NCBI GenBank assembly: GCA_965153455.1
Contig: OZ234500.1
Span: 16,243,579-16,307,578, forward strand
From: Sphagnum compactum
Lineage: Eukaryota > Bryophyta > Sphagnopsida > Sphagnales
Length of the DNA: 64,000 nucleotides
Reading direction: 5' to 3'
Both the position numbers and the translations under genes were made by a program. This document shows, piece after piece, positions 49,717-62,278 of the stretch (positions are counted from its first letter, which is position 1; each line of letters starts with the position of its first letter). Under the pieces are notes generated by a model. The model saw only the letters and a program-made list of their open reading frames with translations, was not told where the DNA came from and did no database searches.

Positions 49717-50107
49717 TATGTTATTGTGTTGTGAAATTGTGTTGTGAAACACATGAAGCAGCATCTTGAAGACCATAAACACGAGTCATTTTGTTTGACC
49801 CCAAACTTGCTTTTGGATATTACTTGTAATCCTAGGCATGAACTAGAGTTGGATTTGTGAGAATCTGAGAAGATTCGCAAAGAAAAGTTGTAGGCAAGAA
49901 AGGGAAAGAAGATGAGACATGTTAAGCCATATGAGAAAATGTAAATAGAAGTTTATAAAAGACAGTGAATGTTCTTGAGTAAGCTCATGTTCATTAGACC
50001 TTGTTGAGACCTTCAGACTTTTTATATAAAAAGTGTTGTAGGTTGTTGAAAGAAATAAAAAGAATATATGTTTTATTTCGAGGATTAGTGTTTTAGTGAA
50101 AACATTA

Positions 50108-51770
50108 ATGTCAACATTAGGAGAGGCTTCTGACTCCCCTGGTATTCAATTTCCTGAAGATAGGCAACAGACCCCATCCTTGACATTAGGAGTTGCTAGG
50201 TCAAGATGACCTGTTAAAAGACCTTTGGAAGAGCCTGGGACTGTAGGTGAACGAAGTGTGGTGGTATCACAACTACGTAGACGACGGGAGGAATCTGGAC
50301 CTCAACCCGACTCAGAACCTGTAAGGCAACGCCAAAGGACGATCACACAAGAACAACATTTACTCATCTAGATTAGGAAGAGGGATGCGACTCCAGATTA
50401 TGCCAGAACCAATAACCTACTTGTCATGTGGAGTGGAGGTGTCATTGATACTCGTGATGGCCATGATCTTGTAAATGTTGTCTTTCAATCCAGGCATTTA
50501 AATAGGATAATGGCAGGATTGGAAATGTTTGTTCCTTTTAGAGATTTACACCGAGAAGATAGGGAGGATTTTGTCATGAATGCAATTCGGGCCATTGGGA
50601 ATTTCCTTATTCATGAGGAAAGGTTGCAAAAGCTAAATGATAGTTGGTTAAAGGGATTAATTAGTTTGGTGTGTTTTTAGAAACAACATAAGAATCAATA
50701 TGGTTATTCCAATTTTTAAGGGAAGTAAGGGTGAAGACCCTAAAGTGTTTTTAAGGGAATATAAACGAGCTTGTATTAGTACGGGGCTTAGAACAGCTGT
50801 GGAATGGCTTAATTTTCTTCCTGAATTCTTAGAGGGTATGGCATCACATTGGTTTGAATGACAGACGGAAGAATTGAAAGGATCATGGGTTGACATAACT
50901 AAGGCCCTAGTGAAGGAGTTCTCTGTGAAGAATGTCTACCAAAACTTAATACTTGAACTAAGTCAGCTAAAACAAGGGGCTTTAGAGTCAGTAAGAGAGT
51001 ATAAGGAGAGGACAATGACATTGCAAAATAAACTCCAAGGGTGTCTTAGGGCACAAGGTCATGAAGGAATTGATCCAATTTTTGCTAGAGTCAATGCATT
51101 GGTACTAGAACATTTCACCATTGGTTTGTTGTCAGAATTATGACAACAAATGAGATACGAACAAGCAGCGACGTTCGATGAAGCAGCAGAGGTGGCCAAA
51201 AAGGAGGTGAGCATGGAGGAAGTTCCACGACCAACTGTGCAATCCATGGTGAAAGCAGTTCAATTCTCGATTGAACCAGAGCTGCGAAAGCATCCGGAAG
51301 TGAGTTCCCGCATGGAATCGGCTATGGAACAAATGATCAATCAAATGAACCAGTTGAACCTCCATCTGTTACAGCCAAGGACTGGTAGGAGCAGAAACGT
51401 GGAAAGGGACTTGTCAACAATTCAATGTTACAAGTGTCGAGAGATGGGACATTATTCAAGAGAACGTCCAAACTTGCCAGCCTTGGCTACCAGAGAGAAT
51501 GCAGGTTCTTCTACTCGGAGGTTTTCTGCAGAGGAGAAAGGCAAGGCTGAAGTGCATTTAATTGAACCGATAAGTGAAGGGCGAGAAAAGGCTTTGATGG
51601 GTTTGGAGAAGAGCTTCCAAATCCCTGAGGATGTGATGGATGTCATGGCCCAAACTAAACGACCGGCAGAAGACACTACTCATTCTGACGCAAGCGTCAA
51701 GAGGTTTAAGGAGATGGCGAAAGCCCCAAAAGAAAAGAAAAATAATCGAAGGCGGAGGTTTGGCTTTTAA
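50108..51770 (+). pseudogene. gag of the Ty3/gypsy element, broken
   Basis: gag encodes the capsid-like shell and RNA-binding protein. The frame starts at ATG 50,108. A frameshift at about 50,650-50,690 moves the reading to the frame shared with pol. The capsid-type block (HWFE ... GSWVDITKALVKEF) lies at 50,848-50,920. A zinc knuckle (CYKCREMGHYSRER, about 51,427-51,467) has its fourth ligand, normally Cys, replaced by Arg. Stops occur at 50,207 (TGA), 50,369 (TAG), 50,859 (TGA), 51,141 (TGA) and 51,768 (TAA). The last could be the natural gag end. Confidence 0.75.
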
Positions 51771-51806
51771 GACTTTTCAATTTCTAGAGATTTTGGTCCC
51801 TATTCA

Positions 51807-54800
51807 GTGGTGAAGGATGTGGGATCGCATAAAGCAGACATCACCATCGGGCAGTTCGTGGCAATGGTGCTGTCAGCTCGAAGGGAGTTGAGGAAAGAGT
51901 TGTCAACACCTAAAGTCCCAAAGGTACCCACACCTTTGAATGCCATAGCAGCTGAGCGCGAGTGTGATCCGATCATTGATATGCAATGTAATGGGTCAGT
52001 GTTACGTGGAGTGTTGGTGGATGGAGGGGCAGGAGTCAATGTGATGACAATTCCTGCAATAAGGTACTTAGGCTTGAAAATTAATAGGCCAGCCTTAGTA
52101 ACCTTAAAGATGGCTAACAAATGAGTTGTTAGGCTAGAAGGAGTCGTTAGTAATGTTGTGATCACTATAATGAGGGTTTCTACCCTTGTGGATTTCCACG
52201 TGGTATTAGAGGAAAATGGGGCTTATCCAATGATATTGGGTAGGCCTTGGTTAACAAAGTTGCATGCAAGGAATTATTGGGGCGAAGGATAGATGACCAT
52301 CGGAGTTCATCCTAACCGACAGAAACTTCTATTTGCCAGTTTTGTGAAAAGCTTTGGAGGGACGAGTGAATATGAGGATGAATCATAAACAGACCAAAGC
52401 TCTAGCTCTGAAGGGATTTACACGAATGATTCTAATGAAGAGGAAGTAGGGTTATATGCTTTGGAGACAATCCACAAGGTTGGAGCTTTGTCGGATCAAA
52501 GGGTTCAAGGGGATGATCACCCATCAACTCCATGCGTGTTAACAAAAGGAGAAGTCGTGGAGCGGCTGAGTAGGATTCAACTGGGACCAGACCTTCAACC
52601 GGAGGAAAGAAAGCAATATGAGGATTTACTACGTAAGTATATCCATCTTTTTGCTTTCAGTTACAAGGACCTAAGGGAGGTCACCATGGAGCAACACAAA
52701 ATTGAGCTGTTACCAAATGCTAAACCGATTAGGGCCAAGCAAGGGAGGTGGAACCCAAGATACACGGCAATGGTGAAGGAGGAGCTTGACAAGTTGTTGG
52801 AGGCAGGGTTCATTAGGCCTGTCGAGACAACTGAGTGGGTTTCTCCTGTGGTATTAGCATTGAAGAAGAATGGCAAGCTAAGGGTATGTGTCAACTACAA
52901 AGCTTTAAACAAAGTAACTAAGAAAGACCGATACCCTTTGCCATTTTGTGAAGAAATTTTGGAAGAAGTAGGGCATGACATGTACACATTTGGAGATGGG
53001 TACAGGGGCTACCACTACGTAAAAATTGCTCCAGAAGACCAATTGAAGACCACATTCACCACACCTTGAAGGACATTTTGTTACACAGTAATGCCCTTTG
53101 GTTTGTGCAATGCTCCAGAGACATTTCAATGTTTAATGAACAAGGTCTTTGATCCATTTTTGGGCCTTTTTCTATGGGTTTTCATTGACGACTTTGGAGT
53201 TTATAGTGATAGAGCTTCTCACCTTGCCAAACTTGAATTAGTCTTTCAATGCTTGGATAGATCAGGAGTGACTTTGAGCCCTGAGAAAACCACAATTGGT
53301 TTTTCAAAAGGGAAGATGGTTGGACACATTGTGTCAAAGGATGGGGTAGCCACAAATCCCGAGAAGCTTGATAGGATTTCAAAACTTCCCTTTCCCACCA
53401 CGAAGAAAGCCCTTCGAGGTTTTTTAAGGATGGTGGGATATTATTGCAGGTTCATACACATGTTTGTAGCAAAAGCACGTCCTTTAACACGATTCTTGCG
53501 TGAAGATGCACCTGCACCAATGGAGGACGAGGTGTCAAGACGAGCATTCGAACAACTGAAGTCAGCTCTTCAAGTTGCGCCAATCCTTCGGACTACAGAT
53601 TGGAACAAACCATTTTTAGTATATTGTGATGCATCTGGAGAAGCGGTGGGGAGCACACTATCACAATTGGACAAAAATGGGCATGATCATCCCATTCATT
53701 TTGCTAGCAGACAATTAACTTCAGCAGAGAAGAATTATACGGTGATCGAACAGGAAGGTCTTGTAGTTATTTTCTCTCTTAAGAAGTTTCGCCATTACTT
53801 GTTGGGGTACAAGGCCAAAATTGTGACAGATCACAAGGTCTTAACCTACTTGGTCAACAAGCCCAATCCAAGTGGTCGACTTGCTCGATGGCTACTTTTG
53901 ATGGAGGAATTTGACATTGACATTGTCCATCGTCCAGGAAGGCGACATGGTAATGTTAATGGCCTTATAAGAGCATACGAAGGAGTGGGTGATGTTTTAG
54001 AGGATGACGACTTTCCAGATGCTGCAATCATGTCCATTAATGCAAAAGACGCACCTGAGGAATATCGGGAAATCATTCAATACTTAGATGGCATGAGGTT
54101 TCCAGATGGAGCCACAAACGCAGTACGAACAAGAATTGCGCACAAAAGTCGAAATTACTCGATGATAGGCAATCAGCTCTATTTCCAAGGAAGGGATGGT
54201 GTTTTACGACGAACCATTGGAAAAAGTGACACCTCATGTCTTTTGTATGAGTTTCATGATGGATCCTGTGGAGGCCACTTTGCGGGACAAATCACTGCAG
54301 AAAAGATTTTGCAAGTAGGTTACTATTGGCCCACCCTCTTCAAGGATGCCCATGATTATTGCAGGAGTTGTGATGTGTGTCAAGCCTATACACAAAGGTC
54401 TACTGTAAGTGGCCCTTTACATCCCATACCCCCTTTAGGACCTTTTGAAAAATGAGGAGTTGATTTAATGGGCCCATTGCCAATGACAAGGAGGGGGCAT
54501 CGATTCATTGTAGTTGCCACATACTACCTCACAAAGTTTGCAGAAGTACGTGCCTTGAAGTCCTCAGTGAAACAAGAAGTAACACGATTTCTATATGAAC
54601 GAGTATTTACTCGATTCGGGACACCACTTGAAATTGTTTCTGATAATGGTCCCCAGTTTTTGAGTGACGTTGTGAAAAACTTGTTAGCACGCCTTGCAGT
54701 GAAGCATAGGTTTACCACTATGTATAAGCTTAGCACTAATGGCCTAGTAGAAAGGACCAATAAGACATTGTGTTCCATGTTGGCAAAAGAGGCCGAGGTT

Positions 54801-55301
54801 CATGTGAACATTTGTGATTGAGACCTCAAGATCCACCATGTTGTGTGGGTTTATAACACCACATACAAAACTACCACACAGTATTCACCCTTTCGTTTAA
54901 CCTACGGGATGGAAGCGTTTTTACCTATTGAGCTGGAAGTAATGACTTTATGCACTGCCACAACGATGAGACTTCCTTTGGATGAGTCCCAACGCCATCA
55001 ATTATTGCAACTTAACGAGTTGGACGAATTGCAGTTGAAAGCCCACCAATCCATTGAAATCGCACAGGCTCAACAAAAGAAGGCTTTTGACAAGAAGGTG
55101 AAGAAAAGGGAGTTCAAAGAAGGTGACCTTGTCATGAGGTTTGACGCTCGACATCATCGCAGGGCTTATAAGAAATTATTACCCAAGTGATTTGGACCTT
55201 TTGTTATCAGGAAGGTGTTTGTTGATAATGGGTCTTATGAGCTTGAAAATGTTGATGGCTCACCATATCCAGATCGCATTAATCATGACAAATTGAAGTA
55301 G
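51807..55301 (+). pseudogene. pol of the Ty3/gypsy element, broken
   Basis: The whole region reads in one frame. Protease: DGGAG at about 52,020. Reverse transcriptase: 52,690-53,400, with the catalytic pair in FIDDF at 53,181-53,195. RNase H: CDASG at about 53,625. Integrase: zinc-binding segment (CRSCDVCQ, about 54,361-54,384), then DLMGP, SDNGPQF and LVERTNK carrying the three catalytic acids. In-frame stops are at 52,122, 52,290, 52,386, 53,067, 54,453, 54,819 and 55,188. Several stand where relatives have Trp. Catalytic residues survive, so decay is by stops rather than active-site loss. Confidence 0.85.
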
Positions 55302-55349
55302 GTTTTGGATATGTGATTCCAAGGACGGAATCCATAATGTGTTTGGGAG

Positions 55350-56058
55350 TGATGTAACTTGATGTGTAACTTGATTACACAATTACTTAGGTAATTGTTT
55401 AAAAGGGTAAGTTGAGTGGTAGGATTCCATAATGTGGTCATGGTGCATTGACTTATGTCATGTGCACCATGTGATGTTGTTCCTTGTGATTAATTGTGGA
55501 ATCACATGGGGAACCATGTGATGTTGTTTCCTTACGATTAATTGTGGAATCACATCCATGTGATATTGTTCCTTGTGATTAATTGTGGAATCACATCCAT
55601 GTGATATTGTTCCTTGTGATTAATTGTGAAATCACATCCATGTGATATTGTTCTTTGTGATTAATTGTGGAATCACATCCATGTGATTTTGTTTCCTTGT
55701 GATTTTGTTTTCTTTTGATTATTTGGGGAACCTTGTGGTGGATAGGCTTTAGGAAGTTTCTTGACTTGTTTCCTTTTGGTTAGTATTTAAAGAGGTGTTT
55801 GTGACCTTGGGAAACACCTTCATTTGTACAAAGTTATGGTATGAATGCAAAATTTGTGAGAATTGAAGTTTTGATTTTGAAAGGTTTTTGGTTTTGAATG
55901 GTTTTGGTGTTGTTTGTGTTTAGATCATGGTAGGAGAATAGTGAGGCTTGCATAGTCAATAGAAGGGTGAAAGAATAGTTTTGCAACCAAGAACATAGAT
56001 TTCATAGCTATGTAGTAATCATACATAGTTTCGGTCCTAAACCCGTTCATGGTGTACA
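55350..56058 (+). repeat. 3' LTR of the Ty3/gypsy element
   Basis: The right end, ggtgtaca at 56,051-56,058, is set by the match to the 5' remnant. The left end, tgatgtaac at 55,350, is inferred from a TG start after a purine-rich stretch. The length of about 709 bp is normal. It contains a 41-bp tandem repeat. Confidence 0.6.
55467..55700. repeat. 41-bp tandem repeat within the LTR
   Basis: Five to six units carry ccatgtgatRttgttcctt and gattaattgtggaatcacat. Each unit is bounded by atgtgat and atcacat, so it is a dyad that can form a hairpin. Repeats of this kind in the upstream part of an LTR often act as enhancer units. Confidence 0.8.
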
Positions 56059-56253
56059 CTACTAGGTATCAAGGGCAATTTTGTCACGATTTAAAAGTTG
56101 TGCTATACTTGCGGAACAATATTTTTTTAAATGCTACCAATGACCATGCACCACATAGGGTACTTAAGGCCTTAGGATGAGGTCATTACCAAATTAAGGG
56201 CCTGCACAAGATGATGGTGGAGTGCCGACCTAATTCTAGGATTACGCTGATAA

Positions 56254-56627
56254 GAACATCTCCAGCGGTGCTTAATATGTGACCCTGCAAACATATTTTT
56301 CACATCCAAGTTTAGTTCTATACGTTTTTGCAACCTCACCCATAAAATTGAAATTGGGACTGTAAATAAGTGGGGGACTACAAATCGCAAACCATCTGGA
56401 CCAATTATTATGATGGGCCAATCAGAAACACTTACTGAGGAGCAGTCGGATCATATTTATTAGTCTTTTCTACAGCTGCACAACGTTACTGCCTTTTACT
56501 TGCCACCGCAAACTCTGCAATTATGCTGAGCCAAATCCATTCTCGTGAGCCAAACCGGCATAGATTGACTTTTCTTCATCTAAGATTACTGTGCAGGATC
56601 ACATATTGAGCACCACTGGAGGTGCTC
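56254..56627. mobile_element. PIF/Harbinger-type MITE, complete
   Basis: Inverted ends of about 40 bp: left gaacatctccagcggtgctt, right (reversed) gagcacctccagtggtgctc, continuing through aatatgtgaYcctgca. TAA flanks both ends (56,251-56,253 and 56,628-56,630), the three-base target duplication of PIF/Harbinger. It has no coding capacity. A truncated relative lies at 35,590-35,696. Confidence 0.85.
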
Positions 56628-56630
56628 TAA

Positions 56631-57281
56631 GAGGGCCTCATTCATCCTAAAGAAAGAAACAAGCTTATGACCAAGATCAAAGAAGACAAATGGAGAATCA
56701 GTGACTAAGATAAACTTGAACTATCTCAAGTTCTTGTTTGAGATCTCAAATAGGGATGACTGACCTTGCCTCACCACCGTCCTAAAGCTCTAGAAATCCT
56801 ACAATGCATCCTCCTCAATAACTACTTTTTGAACCTGTCTACTTAGTAGGGGGAACATTGAAATGCACAAGAACCCTTTTTTGGACTGAAAGATTCCCAT
56901 TGCCCACCCTACTATAAAGGTAAAGCGTAAGGTAAAAGTCCTGGATGCGCTGGATCCCAGGAAATTAACTAATTGCCTTTTGTATTAGCCAAGAGGGTCT
57001 GTAGAATGTGAGACGCCATTTAGCCGCCATCGAGCGATGTCCGGCACTGGTTTCGCTCGTCTTCTTGCACACGTTTTGAGTGGTTCTGCATAAAACCAGT
57101 CAGCATGGTTCTACCATTTTTTTTCCCCTGCAAAATAACAAACGAAAGGTACTTTCAAATTGTACGTCTTCTTGCATGCCCCTAAACCTTCCAAATATCG
57201 AATATTGTACAGATTACTGGCATAAATTCAGGGGCTGCCAAATCTTACCTTATAGTCAAAAAGTGAAACTCTGCAAAAGAA
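56631..57281. other. Flank between MITE and LINE; no gene seen
   Basis: Mixed-composition DNA with no frame of note. A short balanced stretch at about 57,000-57,070 (gccgccatcgagcgatgtccgg) suggests old coding DNA, but nothing can be assigned. Confidence 0.35.
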
Positions 57282-58697
57282 CTTACTTACTTACTTACTT
57301 ACAATTTAATGTCATTAAGTGGGCCAAACAGCGCCCGGGCCAGAACCCAATTGACGTTAAGTCTGATGAAGTAATTTAGATCTAACCGTCTGACATTGCA
57401 CTAAGAATCTAGTAAGGATGCCTTGCTGTTGACAGCTCAGCAATTCAGCCAAAGGTGTGATGGCAGTTAGTGGCAATGAACCTCTAAACCTCTCTCGAAC
57501 ACTTTGATAGGCAGGGCAAACCAACAAGAAGTGGTCCTCATCCTCAATCGCACCCAAGTTGCATAATTTGCAGTAACGCTGCTGCACCGGCACCTTCACT
57601 GGCTTGACTTGCCTTCCTAGCTCAATCTGTAACTTATGATTTGCACAACGAAACCGTGCCAAGCTTCTCCTAAGCTATGCATTGTCTACCCTGGAGAGGT
57701 ATTCTTTGTACCCATACTGTGCTGAACTATTCAACCCCAGATAGGCTCTCACCCTGCTGAAATCAGTTGTAGCCACTTGTATTGTACAATGTATTGCCGT
57801 TCAACCAACTGCTTGAGCGAGCACATGGTGGCAGCTGATCGCTATCGATGCACAAATTGTACGTCGACAGTCGTTCATTTACTTGTGCTAGCCAGCAAGC
57901 AGGTAATCGGCTCTTTCTACCCATAGCATTCTGGTTCCCGAATAAGACTTTTCGCTTGGCTGCAAGCAACTACAGCTGTACATCATACGCTAGCCTGAAC
58001 ATGCGATCTGAGTTTACTTCAGAACTGACACGTGAGAAAAAACGCATGGTCTGTTGCCACCAAAATATTTATAGGGGAAACCTGCCAAACTCTGCCAGCA
58101 CGACGTAATTAGATGTCGTGGTGCTGACCCCCAACAACGACTTCAAAAAAGCCCGATGAACCACCTCTAACTGTTCGCGTGCCATGTGGTCTGACCATAC
58201 TTCACACCCATAACTAAGCAGTAGTTTGACTAGTGCATCAAACAGCTGGCATTTAATGCTGGGTCAAAGATGCGCAGCTCTGCGCATCTGCGCCGCAATG
58301 CAAAAATTACCTTTTTCCCTGACATTGCTAACCGTTGTATTGCCGCTTGCATACCTTTTGTGCCGTGCAGCTCAACACCTAGATACTTGAAAGAGTTTAG
58401 TTGCTCTATAGCTTTGCCCTCATACTAAAAAGCCTGACACAAAGACTTGCGTTCTTCAAACACAACAACCTTGGTTTTCTTGACATTCACAGTCAACTAA
58501 AGCTCATAGCAAAAAGGTTGCAAGACATCCAGTTGCTTCTGTAATCCAGTAGGAGTGTGTGACATGAGAGCTAAAGCGTTTACATACAAAAGCAAGCGAA
58601 CAGCTAGCTGTCCCAGCATTGGTGGTGTGTCACCCTCCAAAACATTTAGCCATTTTTCTAGGCCATCTATGAAGAGGCCAAACCCTAGTAATGACAT
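57282..58697 (-). mobile_element. LINE fragment, 5' cut by hAT copy 2
   Basis: The minus strand reads, from 58,697, the middle of a reverse transcriptase (GLFIDGLEKW; then YVNALALMS where an active enzyme has Y-A-D-D, so both catalytic Asp are lost), the FKYLGVELHGT block near 58,400, and a C-terminal Cys/His segment (CKLCNLGAIEDEDHFLLVCP, about 57,565-57,510), with stop at 57,357. A (TAAG) five-unit tail at 57,302-57,282 marks the 3' end. Stops and shifts break the frame. The upstream part is missing because the sequence switches to hAT at about 58,690. Confidence 0.8.
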
Positions 58698-58816
58698 TCG
58701 TCATTTTGCACTTTAAAATTCGCGAATTTACGTGGCAAAGCACCTTGTCAAAACATTCGGCATACATTCGTGAAACATTCGCTGGACATCGCGCGCGGCG
58801 ACAGCCTATGCTGAAC

Positions 58817-58843
58817 GGTAACGGTTACTGCCAGACCGTTACC
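58817..58843. repeat. Subterminal hairpin of hAT copy 2
   Basis: This has the same nine-base arms and loop as 49,484-49,510, unchanged. Confidence 0.6.
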
Positions 58844-59505
58844 ACTAGGAGTTAGGCTGCCGCGAATACCTGCCGGCCACGCCGCTAGTGCAGTGCGGTG
58901 CAGCTTGTTGTAGTTGTCCTATTGGGGGTGGTTACTATTCTCTCTCTCAAGTTGGAACTTTCTTTTCTTTCTTTCTTTTGCTTCACCTAAACTGCAGCTT
59001 TTTTGTTTTGTTTACAAATAAACTCTTCCTGAGAAGGAGGAGTCTGAGGAGGTGTTGTAGTTCTTATAGGGCTCCCAGCGCGGGCCGTCCGTCCGTCCTC
59101 CTCCAGTGTTCATGGCTGCTGCTCTTCGACAACGGAAAGATTATCTACCGGCGACCTCCTCATGTAACGAGGTACCTTACAGATCGCAAACTATTTTCGA
59201 CAATCCTTCCAATTCTGTAACTTAGCATCGGTCGAGGCAACAAATGCATGAGATTCTCCTGCAGCTGGTGCTTGGAGTTCATCGGCGGCTTGAATGTGGA
59301 AGAGACTCGCGAAAGAAGATCCTCGCATCCAAGAAACTGTGTTGTGCATCTCGCGGAGAATGGAGTGAAGAAGTTCTTCTCCCGGTCTCCAGAGCCCTCT
59401 CTAGTGGCGCCTTTTGAGGAGGAGGAGGAGGAGGACTCGTCATCAGGGGAAGAAGAATCAGAGCAATCCGTTGCGCCATTGAAGCCGGGAAGGAGTCCGA
59501 CGAGT

Positions 59506-61439
59506 TCATGAAATCGTCGTCGACGACGACGACGACGGTTCTTCTCCGGGTGCAGAAAACAACACTAATGCAAACAGCAGGCTGCAGCAAGCAGATGAGG
59601 ATTTTGGTGTGTATTCTGACTCTGATGCATACTCCAGCATCATGCTTATGTTACCTGCTTGAGATGTACATAAACCACTGGAGACAGGGAGATATATGGT
59701 GGTGTTTTTTGCACTATCATCTTCTTGTTTCATGGCACGTTCACCTCTTCTAGTTGTTTCTGCTGCTGCTGCCCCTCCATTTGCTTGATTTTGAGGAGCC
59801 ATGACATAAGCAACTTCAGCCAACGCTGCAAGTGATCTTGACACATCTTCATTGTCAAGTCTCAGTACTCCTGAAGGTTGTTTCACACCTTTCTTGTTGT
59901 TTGTGTTATCTAAATTTGTGGTCATCCTGACCTCACTCAAACCAATAGATCTCTCATCCTCCTCCGTTGTTGCATCATTGTGCAACAATGTGAATTCGTG
60001 ACCATCATGACCATTTGCAAGCAGGGAGGTTATACCTTGGACCTGTGACTTTTCTGCATTTGCTGTTAACAAAAGTTTCTGAGAATCTCGCCAGTGTAGT
60101 AGTGACAGTAGAGTGAGTCCTGCTTGAGAATTATATCCCACTGCATCATTTTCCTTTAAAGAGAAATTTTCTTCAGAATATTATTCATCATCATCTGCAG
60201 TCGTGATCATGTATACTTCTTCTTCTTGCTTCACATCTTGTCCTGAAGTATTAGTTGGCAAATTATCAAACTTGTCATGTGCATTTCCAGGAAGTTGTAT
60301 CTGTTCCACATCTTCATCATCTAAGTCTCCCCATTTCATTTTCAGAGTATTTGATGCTCTTGCAACACTTACTAAACTCTTACGACGCTCTTCCATATCC
60401 TTAGAACTACCATTTCACCTATCCTCCTCCTCCTCCTCCTCAGGTGCATCACAAACAATCCCATGATGAAGAGAAGAAGAGGGCAGCAGCTCATGCAGAA
60501 CCCTCTTCTGGGCGTCAGATTTCACAAGAGCCTCCTTCTCATCACCAGATGTAGAGGGATGATGATGATCATATGCATATGCAATTCCTTCAGGTCTTGC
60601 AGCCACATGTGGATTTGTGTAATTGTTGTCAGAACATTGAGCTGCTCCTGCTGAATCAATTAACCCATTTGGATCTCGTACACTGTCAGAGAATTGTGCA
60701 CACTTGCTACAGGTGCTTGCTCTTGTGGATACCGATTGCTCAAGTGTATTGGACTGAATGACAACACTCAACAACTCTGGTCTGAAGTAGGTCAACTCCC
60801 CAGAGGCAAGCTTGAATCTACTTTGTGTTGTAATGTCAGCTTCCTTATCACCAGAGAAGCCATCATTGCATGAATCTTCTTCTTCTGACAATGGAGAGAT
60901 TGAACCAGAGAAGCCGCCATGGCATGGATCTTCTGACAATGGGGAGATGGAACCAGAGAAACCATCATTGCATTGATCTTCTGACAATGGAGAGATTGAT
61001 CCATCTGAAGAGATTGATGCTGCTGCCGCATCAGACTCCTCTGCTGCTGCCACCCTGATTCCCTCTGCCAATTGCTGCTTGGTGGACTTGTCTCTTTTGT
61101 TTGCCACTGCTGCTTTGTATCCTTTATACGTGAAGGCAAACTTGACCTTCACTTACACAAATCTTTTCTCAAATCTCTCACAAATCTCTCTGTGTGAAAA
61201 ACTGCAGATGGATTGTGGATAATGGCCAAAACCAGACTAGAGAGATCTATGTCACAGAGAAATTGCACAAGGTAAAATGCAGATGATGCAACTGAAAGTT
61301 TGTTTGTGTTTTCTTCCTTGCTGGCTCTTTTGTCAAGATCTATCTGCCGTTTGCAGACAGATTCTAGTTTCTCCACGAATCTATCATCAAGAAGAGCAGA
61401 TTCTTGGGAGGAAGGATTAGAACTAGCAGTAGTAGTACT
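59506..61439 (-). pseudogene. Gene-like frame captured in hAT copy 2
   Basis: This is the counterpart of 46,888-48,821, with the same split segments, the same donor and the same two in-frame stops (TGA at 60,417-60,415; TAA at 60,183-60,181). The translated segments are identical between copies as far as I can see. The three-unit 16-residue repeat is kept. Confidence 0.55.
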
Positions 61440-62278
61440 TCTTCACTGAGCCATGAAATGCTTTCCAGATTTTTCTTCTTGCCCCAATGTGTGTGTGATT
61501 ATGTAGAGAGCAAGAGATCCCTAATTTTTGTACCTATATTGTTGCAGTATCCAGGCCAGGACCAGAAAGGCAATCAAGCACAGGGTACACATGTACTTGT
61601 GCCACTCTACCTCTTGTTGTTGTTGTTGTTGTTTTTCTTGCTTTTTTGTAGCAGATTTTGTCAGCGAAAATGCAAATGTTTCTTGTTCTTGTCAAATCAA
61701 GAACAAACGTCCTTGTATATGAACTGATACGAGGAAGACTATTGGGGATTGGTTGTTGTCTGAGGGCAGTGGAAATGTGTGTGTGTGTGTGTGCGCTTGT
61801 TCAGGCACAGGCATGGAATGTTGCAAGAAATGAATTGAAAGAGTTGATGAAGCCCCAAAAGCTCCATGGGGACTTTGCAATTTGGATCCTGAGTGCAGTG
61901 GTTTCTGAGGAGGGTGAGCAGAAGCCATGGCACTTGAGTTTCATATTGTGAGTTTGTTGTTATACTGTCATCACTTTTGTTGCTCAGGTGTTTCAGGTGT
62001 TCAAGATCTCTAAGTCTTGTGCATCATGTTGGTAGGTTTGCATATGTCTCATGTGAGAGGAGGACAAGACCTGTTTCTGAAGTTAACAATTTTTTCATGA
62101 ACAGGGCAACATTAAACTGGAGGATGGGGAGATAGTTTGTGTGCTGGTTGGAGGGTGATCTCTCTGACAAAAGAAAAGAAAACCTTGGCTCTTCTCAATT
62201 CTTTTCTGATGAGTACGCTGCTCCAACACTCTTCATTGGTTTTGCTTGCTCCAAAGTTGTGTAACTCTGACAGCCGCC

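Larger units (their letters stand above)
49686..56058 (+). mobile_element. Decayed Ty3/gypsy retrotransposon
   Basis: Order from left: primer site, leader, gag, protease, reverse transcriptase, RNase H, integrase, 3' LTR. The order RT-RNaseH-integrase identifies Ty3/gypsy. No chromodomain is seen after the integrase. At least 12 in-frame stops and one frameshift make it inactive. The 5' LTR is almost completely gone. A polypurine tract is not clear; gtttgggag just before 55,350 is the best candidate. Confidence 0.85.

Noticed and set aside
56064-56078. Met-type primer site after the 3' LTR (aggtatcaagggc)
   Set aside because: It differs from the usual tggtatcagagc at several bases, and no gag-pol follows it. 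A better primer site exists at 49,692.
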